This document shows positions 51,901 through 57,299 of a stretch of DNA of 64,000 bases, one piece after another. Position 1 is the first letter of the stretch, and each line of letters opens with the position of its first letter. The DNA lies in assembly GCA_030248195.1 (NCBI GenBank), contig JASAND010021406.1, positions 67,001-131,000 of the forward strand, given 5' to 3'. The stretch is from Trissonchulus latispiculum. Lineage: Eukaryota > Nematoda > Enoplea > Enoplida > Ironidae. Below the pieces are notes generated by a model. It was not told the DNA's origin. It worked only from the letters and a program-made list of their open reading frames with translations, and did no database searches. A program made the position numbers and the translations under genes.

Positions 51901-54789
51901 TATATATAGCAAGCTTAACAAAAAAATCAAAATTCGGTTTTTTGGCTGGAAATTTCGCAAAACTAAACCAAATCGATTACTTTGAGGACCCATGGATAGG
52001 TCTTGGGCTAAGCTTTAAAACCACCCCAGTTTCGTTGCTCTACGATCTACCAGTAAGTAGCAGTAGACGAAAATGTGTGATTTTTTCGTTAAACGTTTAA
52101 CAAAAAAAATCACCCATTAACAAAAAATCAGTGGCGGATCGAATCCCAGAGAGCAGCTAGCAACCTTTTCTCATCAGTTTTGGATAGAGCGCACTAAATA
52201 ACGTATTTAAAACTTCAAACCGCTAGCCTAGTGCTCCAACCAATGCAACTGACCCCGCCGAAGTGTTAGTGGTCACTGATGGCCCCCGACAGCGTCCAGT
52301 ATGAAGTCTAGTGGCTCCAAAGTGCCGTTTTTAAGGCTAAAACGTTGTTTTTACGTATTTGTGAGTGATTATAACCTATTTCCAGGCATTTTGGCAGAGA
52401 AAATCAGAACTCAGTATGTTGGTGGTGGAGTATGACCCACGGTCACGTGACCCCTGCCGGACCCGTCCGGACCCTCCAGGCATGGGCGCACCCAGGGGGG
52501 GTTTTGGGGATTCCGACCCCCCCCCCGGGCTGGCTTTTTCCTACAGGGGGGGGGTGGGGGGGACCCCCCAGAAATCCGTTTCCCCCCCCCAGACTTGGGT
52601 CGCCCCCCCCCAGAACCCCCCCTACCCTAAAGTGCCCGGAAAAATAGGGTTTTGAGGGCAAATTTTGAAAATTTTTTCCGGCTTCGCCGGATTTTTACCT
52701 ATTTTTAAGCATTTTTTAGCTATTTTAAGCTTAAATTTAAGTTAAAAATAGTGAATATTTTAGCTCAGCAGCAAAAAATAGCTATTTTTAGACATTTTTC
52801 TAAAAAATTTTCTCCCCCCCCCAGAAATCCGAGCCCCCCACCAGAAATTTTTGCCTAGGAAAAAGCCAGCCGGGAATTTTTGGGGAGAAAGCAAAAATTG
52901 AACTATTTTTAGTGCATACAATTAAAAATTATGAAAATTTTTGGCGCCTGCAGCGCTTTTCTATCTCGATTTTTATAATTTTTCTCGCCTGCGGCGCCTT
53001 TCTATCTCGATTTTTATAATTTTTCTCGCCTGCGGCGCTTTTCTATCTCGATTTTTAAAATTTTTCTCCCGTGCGTGCGCCTTTCTAACTGAATTTAAAA
53101 ATTTTTCTCGTCTGCGGCGCTAATGTTTAATAACTGTTACAACGTTTTGGCGCGTCCGGCGCTTTTTTACTTCAATTTTTCGCGCCTCCTTCGCTTTTCT
53201 ATTTTTCCGTTTCCATCTTACTGAATTTCCGCGCCTGCGGCACTATTGTATCTCGATTTTAACAAATTAAAATTTTAACAATGCGCCTGGCAGAGCGTTT
53301 TATTCAAATCTTTTCAAGCTTTCCAATACAAATTTTGCCATTATGTCAAAGAATTTCTCAACTTTTATTGAAATCTGTTAAAAGATTTTCATTACGGCTT
53401 TTTTCAAAGTTTCAAAAATTTTCTCAACTTCTGGGGGGCTCCGCCCCCCAGACCCCCCGCCTGGAGACTAGTCTTAAATCTCGTCATTTTTACTGCACCC
53501 AAAATGAACACTATTAAAAACTTTGCCGCCGCCACCCCCACGCGTAAACGTGTCAGGCGAAAGCAAAAAATTTTTTCGGCTCGACCCTCCCCCTTTTCAA
53601 AATCCTGGGTGCGCCCCTGCGTCCAGGTACCAACTGAACAGTCCGAAGTGGCTATAAACATGTCCTAGGGGGTTTTCCAGGGCGCTGAATTCAAATCTGG
53701 CATTAGTTTTTAGGTAACTATGGGCTAATACTGACTTCTGGGATCACGTTTACCGTCGGACGGTTAAGGCTCGGCTGGTTACCAGGTTGGACTCCCAGAA
53801 GTGTCAAGCAACCGTAAAAACAACGGCTATAAGGCTTTTCGAGGTCGCTGAGCTCGAATTTGAAGTTAGTTTTGCTCTAGCTGCTGTTCTGACTTCAGTA
53901 ACAAAACATAAAAATGATTTTTTATTTGTTAAAATTTTAACAAAAAATCACCCACCCTAGGACGGCTCAGAGGTCCGACTGGAAACTTATATCTATGTGT
54001 CGATAGCCCACAGTCAGGACATGTCACATGCACAATATGGGCTGTATAGGATTATCTCTTGGTAAATAGCAGCCGAAATTCGAACTTCAGTCATGAACGT
54101 TTTTGAGGTCACTTTTGGGAACCCTCACTTAAAGGTCTGCCCTGAACGCATGGAGAGGGCCTAGGGGCTCAAACTCACAGGCTGTAATGTCGGTGTGTTG
54201 GGTTTTTAGGGGGGCCGGGGAGGAATGAATTTGGGGGGATGGGGGGTTGTGGTGGGAGGGAATGATTTGAGATGTGTGGCTATCACCATGGAAAAATTTG
54301 GGTCTCTGCGATTTTCATGTGAGTCAGGGTGGGGTGATTTTTTTGTTAAAATGTCGGATGATTTTTTTGTCAAGCTTGCTATACTTCACAATGAAAAGAA
54401 TTAATGATCCAAAGAAAGATTTATTGCAAAAAATTCTTCAACAATCTGGGGCCCCCGGCGAAAAAATTTTACCGCCAGCCCCGTCAACAAATCTTGGATC
54501 CGCCAGTGACCTATGGTTAGATATAGATAGCTCAGCAAAAATGATCTCTAAAACAAACACACGACAGTGTTCCAATATATTATATACAATACATATATTA
54601 CAATACCTTATCCATCATACTAAATTGGCCAGGGTATGGAGAATGCGGAAATGAAACTTTTATGCCACTGATTGTCGATACGACGCTGCTAGAAACATTC
54701 GAATTATTTCTAACAGGGCTCAAATTATCATGCGAAGTGAGGTCGCACTTGTGGATGTCACAGTCCAGATCCCCTTCGGCATCCTCCAT
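23460..54789 (-). CDS. BRIP1: BRIP1/FANCJ-type Fe-S DEAH helicase, complete gene model (18 exons)
   Basis: Superfamily 2 5'-3' DNA helicase of the XPD/RTEL1/FANCJ group, acting in nuclear interstrand-crosslink repair and G-quadruplex unwinding. Exons (minus strand): 54789-54607, 50870-50759, 50491-50386, 47180-47091, 46680-46587, 45840-45700, 43427-43352, 40100-39945, 35145-34928, 34688-34537, 33633-33531, 32152-31988, 31757-31524, 30972-30790, 28417-27364, 26659-26504, 26166-25994, 23609-23460. Phases match at every junction, giving about 1181 aa (human about 1249). Motifs in order: Walker A SPTGTGKS (76-83), FGTRTH (140-145), Fe-S cysteines C175, C190, C199/C200 and C244, DEAH (287-290), LTSGTL (491-496), [23 protein letters not shown] (708 on). 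FANCJ is preferred over RTEL1 from the N-terminus (GIKVSFP...YPGQFSMM), SWYE-like [17 protein letters not shown] and [10 protein letters not shown]. Exons 1-15 are firm, 16-17 good, 18 tentative. Confidence 0.93.
23973..24962. mobile_element. TTAA element GGTGGTGATTCC, copy B (990 bp, BRIP1 intron 17)
   Basis: TTAA at 23973-23976 and 24959-24962; TIR GGTGGTGATTCCCTTTGG. Long stretches align with copy A, including AAATAGCTGGGGAC and the right-end GTGCCCAAAAGGAATCACCA. Confidence 0.88.
25994..26166 (-). CDS. BRIP1: BRIP1 exon 17 (ICPQC segment)
   Basis: Encodes [20 protein letters not shown] followed by QC, then a hydrophobic stretch ending in SASSDAQNY. Acceptor TTTTTAG|CT is in phase with exon 16. 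The donor AAT TAC|GTAAGC gives phase 0; if unused, the frame runs to a TGA-type end at 25919 instead, adding 25 residues. The CPxC pair suggests a small metal-binding or folded C-terminal piece, but I do not recognise the domain. Confidence 0.65.
26281..26366. repeat. (ATA)n/(AATAAT)n microsatellite
   Basis: About 85 bp of AAT/ATA repeats in BRIP1 intron 16. Confidence 0.98.
26504..26659 (-). CDS. BRIP1: BRIP1 exon 16 (contains SPTF)
   Basis: Encodes [20 protein letters not shown] to [10 protein letters not shown]. Acceptor TTTAG|GC joins in phase to exon 15 (completing Arg1023); donor T|GTAAGT. S1028-P-T-F is the same tetrapeptide as the BRCA1-binding phosphosite of human FANCJ (S990-P-T-F). 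Otherwise not recognisable; support is splice signals and phase. Confidence 0.72.
26778..27158. mobile_element. Decayed CTGGCTTTTTCCTA MITE
   Basis: Interior (CCCCCAGAACTAAAGTGCCC, TTTTAGCTCAGCAGCAAAAA) matches 52530-52869; ends degraded. BRIP1 intron 15. Confidence 0.65.
27364..28417 (-). CDS. BRIP1: BRIP1 exon 15 (motif VI and C-terminal region)
   Basis: Large exon. Residues 672-760 close the helicase domain: [55 protein letters not shown]. The following ~260 residues are a disordered Ser/Pro-rich tail with basic stretches ([14 protein letters not shown]), where vertebrate FANCJ carries partner-binding and phosphorylation sites. Acceptor TTTCAG|GTG, donor C|GTAAGT. The frame stays open past the donor to 27224, but the consensus GTAAGT and the matching next exon favour splicing. 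Confidence 0.94.
28418..29676. other. BRIP1 intron 14, unique-looking part
   Basis: AT-rich; plus-strand frames near 28806-29274 are hydrophobic but show no family features. Nothing else supported. Confidence 0.5.
29677..30692. mobile_element. TTAA element GGTGGTGGTATC (BRIP1 intron 14)
   Basis: TTAA at 29677-29680 and 30689-30692; TIR GGTGGTGGTATCGCTTTGTG and mirrored GGTGCTGGTATCCTTTTGTG. Ends are related to the GGTGGTGATTCC family. Confidence 0.82.
30790..30972 (-). CDS. BRIP1: BRIP1 exon 14 (motif V)
   Basis: Encodes [12 protein letters not shown] ... [20 protein letters not shown] and [18 protein letters not shown]; the family signature is RGKxSEGxDF. Acceptor TTCTAG|GAA, donor AAG|GTATAT, phase 0 both sides. 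A 1 kb TTAA element ends about 100 bp beyond the donor. Confidence 0.96.
31158..31497. mobile_element. CTGGCTTTTTCCTA MITE copy
   Basis: Same interior as 52530-52869, right end AGGAAAAAGCCAG intact, left end shortened. BRIP1 intron 13. Confidence 0.7.
31524..31757 (-). CDS. BRIP1: BRIP1 exon 13 (motif IV)
   Basis: Encodes [20 protein letters not shown] ... [15 protein letters not shown] ... [11 protein letters not shown]; human counterpart VSQGILCFLPSYKLL and VKTVIVEPQ. Start of helicase domain 2. Acceptor TTCTAG|GGT, donor AAA|GTACGT. Confidence 0.95.
31988..32152 (-). CDS. BRIP1: BRIP1 exon 12 (motif III, SGTL)
   Basis: Encodes [20 protein letters not shown] and [17 protein letters not shown], matching [20 protein letters not shown] of human FANCJ. 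Acceptor TTTTAG|GCC. The donor TCG|GTCAGT was chosen for phase 0; the last 10 codons are less certain. Confidence 0.9.
32153..33059. other. BRIP1 intron 11, distal part
   Basis: Holds a G/C-run repeat (about 32600-32960, CCCCCACTTTTCGG motifs repeated) similar in style to the CTGGC MITEs but without clear ends. Confidence 0.5.
33060..33400. mobile_element. Decayed CTGGCTTATTTTTA MITE
   Basis: Left end CTGGCTTATTTTTACTG and CTTCGCCGTATTTT interior match the family; the right end is degenerate, so the boundary is approximate. BRIP1 intron 11. Confidence 0.6.
33531..33633 (-). CDS. BRIP1: BRIP1 exon 11
   Basis: Encodes [18 protein letters not shown] through [13 protein letters not shown], corresponding to human AVHVLNFWCLNPAV just before motif III. 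Acceptor TTGTAG|G, donor ACG|GTATGA. Too short to be seen as a free-standing reading frame. Confidence 0.92.
34055..34456. mobile_element. CTGGCTTATTTTTA MITE, 402 bp, perfect 5-bp TSD
   Basis: Duplication CCGCC at 34050-34054 and 34457-34461. Interior has long G-runs at both ends and the palindrome TCCGGCGAAGCCGGA at its centre. Lies in BRIP1 intron 10. Confidence 0.92.
34537..34688 (-). CDS. BRIP1: BRIP1 exon 10
   Basis: Encodes [14 protein letters not shown] to KKWTEDF, a mainly helical segment matching the weakly conserved [21 protein letters not shown] region of human FANCJ in position and character. Acceptor TTTAG|ACT, donor AG|GTAGGT. The support is frame and phase. Confidence 0.85.
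34928..35145 (-). CDS. BRIP1: BRIP1 exon 9
   Basis: Encodes [20 protein letters not shown] through KLKDSLM, the helical Arch-domain segment after the DEAH box (human RAVCCSLINWL region). Moderately conserved. Acceptor TTTCAG|CT, donor ATG|GTTAGT. Confidence 0.88.
35439..36995. mobile_element. Related TTAA element (BRIP1 intron 8)
   Basis: Left TTAA|GGGGTCAAAATCGATAG, right ...GAGATGGTCCGAAAGTGGG... CCTCCCC|TTAT, with TTTCGCTCATTTTCGCAC mirrored at the right end. Contains a G-run insertion around 35515-35830. Confidence 0.6.
38345..39160. repeat. 147-bp tandem array in copy 1
   Basis: About 5.5 units with TTTGACCCACACCGG recurring about every 147 bp and a GTGGGTGGGGCACCCACCCA palindrome in each. 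Because 147 is divisible by three, minus-strand frames run open across units; these are not genes. Confidence 0.95.
39879..39912. other. Terminal hairpin of copy 1
   Basis: Perfect 15-bp stem with 4-nt loop TATC; copy 2 has the same 34-bp sequence at 42893-42926, while copies 3 and 4 keep the shape and position but change most stem bases. Confidence 0.9.
39945..40100 (-). CDS. BRIP1: BRIP1 exon 8 (motif II, DEAH box)
   Basis: Encodes [20 protein letters not shown] followed by [13 protein letters not shown]; the DEAH catalytic box is residues 287-290. Acceptor CTCCAG|AT, donor T|GTTAGT, chosen because it alone gives phase 1 for exon 9 and matches that exon's donor. It is bracketed by two near-identical mobile elements whose facing ends lie 33 bp (downstream) and about 510 bp (upstream) away. 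Confidence 0.95.
40127..40470. repeat. ATCCGGAT-rich element
   Basis: Clusters of ATATCCGGATA-like palindromes at both edges (40127-40205 and 40410-40466) around an AT-rich centre; probably a decayed palindromic MITE. It begins 27 bp upstream of BRIP1 exon 8. Confidence 0.65.
40609..42926 (+). mobile_element. ACAAG...hairpin element, copy 2 (BRIP1 intron 7)
   Basis: Near-identical to copy 1 in the inverted arms (40609-40791 and 41232-41415), the 70-bp segment after them, the 3' module (about 42190 on) and the hairpin (42893-42926). The tandem array differs: about 145-bp units, GAAACGAGCG at 41631, 41775, 41921 and 42066. Direct orientation relative to copy 1. Confidence 0.85.
41480..42130. 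repeat. ~145-bp tandem array in copy 2
   Basis: Four to five units with GAAACGAGCGTAGTCGATTT at intervals of 144, 146 and 145 bp and paired GACCAGTGGTC palindromes. Unit sequence is unlike that in copy 1 except for the ATTTACTATATATG core. Confidence 0.95.
43352..43427 (-). CDS. BRIP1: BRIP1 exon 7 (fourth Fe-S cysteine)
   Basis: Encodes [18 protein letters not shown] and CPYNYLV. C244 is the fourth cluster ligand; CPYNYL is diagnostic of the XPD/FANCJ group. Acceptor TTTCAG|ATT, donor G|GTATGT. Reading past the donor gives an unrelated tail, so the junction is clear. Confidence 0.95.
43548..43690. repeat. Short inverted-repeat unit with a G-run
   Basis: GTTATCAGCTCGCGAGCCAT at the left is mirrored by ATGGCTCGCAAGCTGATAAC at the right, enclosing a 12-base G run. 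A relative without clear ends is at 22150-22330. BRIP1 intron 6. Confidence 0.75.
44270..44650. mobile_element. CTGGGCTTTTT MITE copy
   Basis: Interior matches 49937-50293 (TTTTTGGGTTCCCCCCACTC, TTTTCCGGTTTCGCCGGAAT) and right end CGCCTAGAAAAAAGCCCAG. Left end next to an 18-base G tract is altered. Confidence 0.7.
44786..45612. mobile_element. Diverged, incomplete copy of the 1.1 kb TIR family
   Basis: Reads as an inverted, truncated relative of 55754-56854: shared segments include the GAAAGAGCGAGTCATTTTTA block near 44870, and TTTTCCCGCCG near 45284 and CCCCGCCGCGCT near 45600. Ends are degraded and no TA pair is clear. Confidence 0.6.
45700..45840 (-). CDS. BRIP1: BRIP1 exon 6 (Fe-S domain, AWDIEDLV)
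   Basis: Starts VGGCCYSS, supplying the third Fe-S cysteine (C199 or C200), and ends [16 protein letters not shown], matching human AWDIEELVSLGKKLK. Acceptor TTTTAG|GTT, donor ACG|GTAAGG; 47 codons in phase 0. Confidence 0.93.
45907..45967. repeat. (TA)n microsatellite
   Basis: About 60 bp of alternating TA, with one CG interruption, in BRIP1 intron 5. Confidence 0.98.
45990..46347. mobile_element. CTGGCTTTTTCCTA MITE copy
   Basis: Left CTGTCTTTTTCCTAGGCAAA, right TAGGAAAAAGCCAG. A (GATA)-like stretch lies inside. No clear target duplication. BRIP1 intron 5. Confidence 0.65.
46587..46680 (-). CDS. BRIP1: BRIP1 exon 5 (first two Fe-S cysteines)
   Basis: Encodes [16 protein letters not shown] through [10 protein letters not shown]175 and C190 are 15 residues apart, the same spacing as C283 and C298 of human FANCJ, so they are probable 4Fe-4S ligands. 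Acceptor TTTTAG|C, donor AAG|GTATGA. Confidence 0.93.
47091..47180 (-). CDS. BRIP1: BRIP1 exon 4 (motif Ia)
   Basis: Encodes [16 protein letters not shown] and [13 protein letters not shown], the conserved strand/helix contacting DNA (human [15 protein letters not shown]). Acceptor TTTTAG|G, donor AG|GTAATA. Confidence 0.95.
47432..48033. mobile_element. Deleted TTAA element inside the hAT-like element
   Basis: TTAA at 47432-47435 and 48030-48033, TIR TGTGGTGGTATCC and mirrored GGTGATGGTATTGCTTTGTG. At 602 bp it is an internally deleted relative of 29677-30692. Confidence 0.72.
48213..49299. mobile_element. Nested hAT-like element with 8-bp TSD
   Basis: Flanked by GTTTGGTC at 48205-48212 and 49300-49307. 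Ends CAGGGTTTTTTG and mirrored CACGGTTTTTTT. Subterminal repeats of TGCGTATTTTT occur at both sides, typical of transposase-binding subterminal motifs in hAT elements. It splits a fragment of the 1.1 kb TIR family. Confidence 0.85.
49937..50293. mobile_element. CTGGGCTTTTT MITE, 357 bp, perfect 5-bp TSD
   Basis: Third subfamily: left GTGAGCCTTTTTTACTGG, right CGCCTAGAAAAAGCCCAG. Duplication GTACA at 49932-49936 and 50294-50298. BRIP1 intron 3, 93 bp from exon 3. Confidence 0.85.
50386..50491 (-). CDS. BRIP1: BRIP1 exon 3 (variable spacer)
   Basis: Encodes an acidic stretch ([11 protein letters not shown] to AVQVKA) that replaces the long, poorly conserved insert between Walker A and motif Ia in human FANCJ. 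Acceptor TTTAG|AA, donor AG|GTATGT. The support is phase continuity on both sides; the sequence itself is not conserved. Confidence 0.8.
50759..50870 (-). CDS. BRIP1: BRIP1 exon 2 (Walker A)
   Basis: Encodes [18 protein letters not shown] and [15 protein letters not shown]; the P-loop lysine is K82. Acceptor TTTTAG|GTA, donor A|GTAAGT, phase 0 to 1. Near-identical to vertebrate FANCJ over [16 protein letters not shown]. Confidence 0.95.
50990..51265. repeat. CCCCGTTTGGGGGG clusters
   Basis: Four to five copies of (C)CCCGTTTGG followed by 8-14 G, two of them followed by GCCAACAGCCAATCAGA. BRIP1 intron 1, directly upstream of exon 2. Confidence 0.85.
51290..52130. mobile_element. Diverged copy related to 62.4-62.9 kb
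   Basis: The stretch around 51300-51600 is an inverted relative of 62560-62880: CCAACCATGCCAAA, TTGACTGGGTTGGGCTAGAA, CAAATATCTGCAATGATGGC and CAAAATTAGATCGATCCGAT have clear counterparts. Ends degraded. Confidence 0.6.
52530..52869. mobile_element. CTGGCTTTTTCCTA MITE, 340 bp, perfect 5-bp TSD
   Basis: Duplication CCGGG at 52525-52529 and 52870-52874. Nested inside the hAT-like element 52481-53619, therefore younger than it. Interior palindrome TCCGGCTTCGCCGGA. Confidence 0.92.
52930..53260. repeat. GCCTGCGGCGC short tandem repeats
   Basis: Units of about 45-48 bp (TTTTTCTCGCCTGCGGCGC, CTATCTCGATTTTTATAAT) repeated five to six times with decay. A fainter relative with CGCGGCGC/CCTGCGGCAC lies at 10555-10740. 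Confidence 0.9.
53628..54606. other. BRIP1 intron 1, proximal part
   Basis: Two GTGATTTTTTTGTTAA-type motifs (about 53915-53960 and 54335-54375, mirrored) suggest the edges of a decayed TIR element; no coding sequence. Confidence 0.45.
54607..54789 (-). CDS. BRIP1: BRIP1 exon 1
   Basis: Residues 1-61. ATG at 54789-54787 opens an acidic, Ser/Asn-rich leader, followed by [19 protein letters not shown], which matches the Q-motif region of FANCJ (GVKIYFPYKAYPSQLAMM). Donor AAG|GTATTG, phase 0. It is the only Met-initiated frame leading into the conserved segment. Confidence 0.88.
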
Positions 54790-54984
54790 ATATACGTATG
54801 GCTATTCACAAACTATAACGACAAAATGACGCACAGAATTTTATTGAAAACAAAACATGCCCCTAAATCCTCTACAAAATTTTGACCATACCTACGCGCG
54901 CCCTACTTCCAACTTGGCCTTGGGCCGACCAACCCCCAAAAAATCTCCAAGCCCCCTACCTATACGGTACATTTCACCGAAAGA

Positions 54985-55380
54985 ATGACCGTTGGCGAAA
55001 TTGGCAAATTGGCGAAATTTCGGGAAAAATTGGCGAATTTCGCCAAAGTTGACGAAAAGTCCGAAAAAGTTGGCGAAAAAACTTCAGCGATTGTGTATTT
55101 CGCGAACGAGTTGGGCACTTTCGGCAAAGTTGGCGAAAAGTCCGAAAAAGTTGGCGAAAAAATTCTGCCTGATTTTATTTCGCGAACGGGTTTAGGCACT
55201 TTCGGCAAAGTTGGCGAAAAGTCCCAAAAAAGTTGGCGAATGAATAATGGATGAGTTTACTTCGTGAACAAGTTGGGCGTTTTCGCCAAGGTTGGCGAAA
55301 GTCCGAAAAATCTTGGCGAATGAACTGTGAATGTGTTTACTTCGCCTGCATCGTGGAAGTTTTCGCCACAGTTTTTCGCC
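54985..55380. promoter_or_regulatory. Repeated TTGGCGAA block upstream of BRIP1
   Basis: At least ten TTGGCGAA and two inverted TTCGCCAA motifs lie 200-590 bp upstream of the BRIP1 start codon, within a ~80-bp tandem repeat (GAACNAGTTGGGC ... GGCAAAGTTGGCGAAAAGTC). The motif resembles E2F half-sites (TTTGGCG), and BRIP1 is a known E2F-responsive gene in mammals. Whether this is a working promoter or a chance tandem repeat cannot be told from sequence. Confidence 0.45.
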
Positions 55381-55753
55381 ACGTATATATATATATATGT
55401 ATGTATGTATACATACATTATATATACAAGTAGGAAAAATGCTCCTTGCAGTCGCATGAAAAAGTTAATATGAGCTATAATGGTCAACATTTAAATGTGT
55501 CAAGGACAAGATTTAAAATGTTTAATATGAGCCAACATCTAAATAAGTAGAGGACAAGATGTAAACGGCTAATATGAGCCGCTACGTTTCTCTTGGGCTC
55601 ATATTGACGCTCATTTAGCTTTTGCTTACTTTTAATCCAACACTGAAATGGCTTACATGAATAACGACGAATAAACATTAATTTTGCAAAGCTGTACGTA
55701 AATGTTTTCTTCTCCACCGCTACATCCAAGTACAGATTTAAGGCCACCATATA

Positions 55754-56854
55754 TAGCGCGGCGGGAAAAAAACCCAATCCGATATGCGGGAAAAAAACCC
55801 ATCGCCAGTGTGAGTCACCCATATGAGCTAGATCGGATTTTAATAGCCTATCTTAAAGAGCGTCCAAAACTACCCTAGAGGGTGTATTATTGTAGTTCCC
55901 CCTGCCTCTCAGCAAATTTTTTGGGACTTTGAAAATTTTGGAATTTTTGGTCCCAACATGGGGGTCAGGCAGGGTCAACTTTGGGGGTCACCCTGAACTA
56001 CTGGAAAGACTTAGCCCAAAACGGATTATAGTTTCACAGAGGACATGTCTCGAACTTCACGATGGTGTATGCCATTTGGCTCTAATACCTGTGGTGCGAC
56101 CTGGGGGTGACCTAGACTCGGCGGGAAAAAAAACCCATGTGCGGGAAAAAAAAACCCAAATTTCAAAATGAAATTTTTTAATAACCATTAGCAGCAAAGG
56201 AAAAATTCATGCATTTCTTAGCTCAGTAGAGCCTCCTGATTAATTTGGTATAGATTTTACCTAGGTTCGACCTTCTATGTGAGGTCCAGGTGGCCAAAAT
56301 CTGAGATGGTGCCATTTCAAGCCAAATTTTCAAATTTCGCCAAAAACCGCTAATTTTTCACTAAAATAGGTCGGGTTTGACTTTAAATGCAATAAAAACA
56401 CGTTTTCTATGTGATAGGATGCTTAAACTGCGGAAATTAAGCAAATTTCAAAAATTTCCAAAATTTGCCTATGTTTACGTGTTAAACATACGAAATTTTG
56501 AAAAGTCAATTTTACATGATTTTTTGCAAAAATATTGATATTTTATGATTCAGATGTACTAAAAATGACCCGCTCTTTCGAATGGTATAGTCAAAACCGT
56601 TCTGGCATGCTTGCAGCAAAAAATTCGGCTGGGTTTTTTTCCCGCCCATGGGTTTTTTTCCCGCATTGGGTTTTTTTCCCATCGGTTTGGTCGAAAATTT
56701 CTCACCAACCGTAAGTGATAGAGAGACGTTTTATGGCTCATCTTGAAGCTCTTCGCAAGGCCTCATGGTAGTTATCGTTAGATTTTCGATTTGTCGCTTA
56801 ATAAAAAAGTTACAGCCAAAATTCGAAAATTTGGGTTTTTTTCCCGCCGCGCTA
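55754..56854. mobile_element. 1.1 kb TA-flanked TIR transposon, second copy
   Basis: Ends TAGCGCGGCGGGAAAAAAAC and its inverse, flanked by TA at 55752-55753 and 56855-56856. Length (1101 bp) and GGGAAAAAACCCA motifs match the element at 61897. It sits between the inverted arms of the larger element 55426-59023, so it is younger. Confidence 0.85.
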
Positions 56855-57299
56855 TAAGTCAACAAAACGAAACCGAAGTCCAATCAAATGAAGAAACGAA
56901 AATGTGGAACTTACACATGTTGTGAAAACTTGAGAAAGCACATTTCAAGTTATCATCGCAATCAGCACATTAATTCAATATTCCCAAGCCAATCAAATCG
57001 TTTATAAACACTGATGCTTATATGCCAACCGTAAACTGTATATATGGTTGCCATTTTAGTCGCGTCAATATGAGCCCAAGAGAAACGTAGCGGCTCATAT
57101 TAGCCGTTTACATCTTGTCCTCTACTTATTTAGATGTTGGCTCATATTAAACATTTTAAATCTTGTCCTTGACACATTTAAATGTTGACCATTATAGCTC
57201 ATATTAACTTTTTCATGCGACTGCAAGGAGCATTTTTCCTACTTGTCCTCCGTCTAGTTTTTGGGAACGCTGCCATAACTGTGGCAGCAGCAATCACAA

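Larger units (their letters stand above)
52481..53619. mobile_element. hAT-like element, 1.1 kb, 8-bp TSD with one mismatch
   Basis: Same terminal sequence as the 173-bp MITE (CATGGGCGCACCCAGG ... mirrored CAGGGGCGCACCCAGGATTT). Flanks CCTCCAGG and CGTCCAGG. Contains the CTGGC MITE 52530-52869 and a GCCTGCGGCGC tandem repeat. Confidence 0.82.

Noticed and set aside
52130..54520. CAGTGGCGGATC at 52130 and GGATCCGCCAGTG at about 54510 as ends of one hAT element
   Set aside because: The ends look hAT-like but the flanking 8 bp do not match, so they may come from different insertions.
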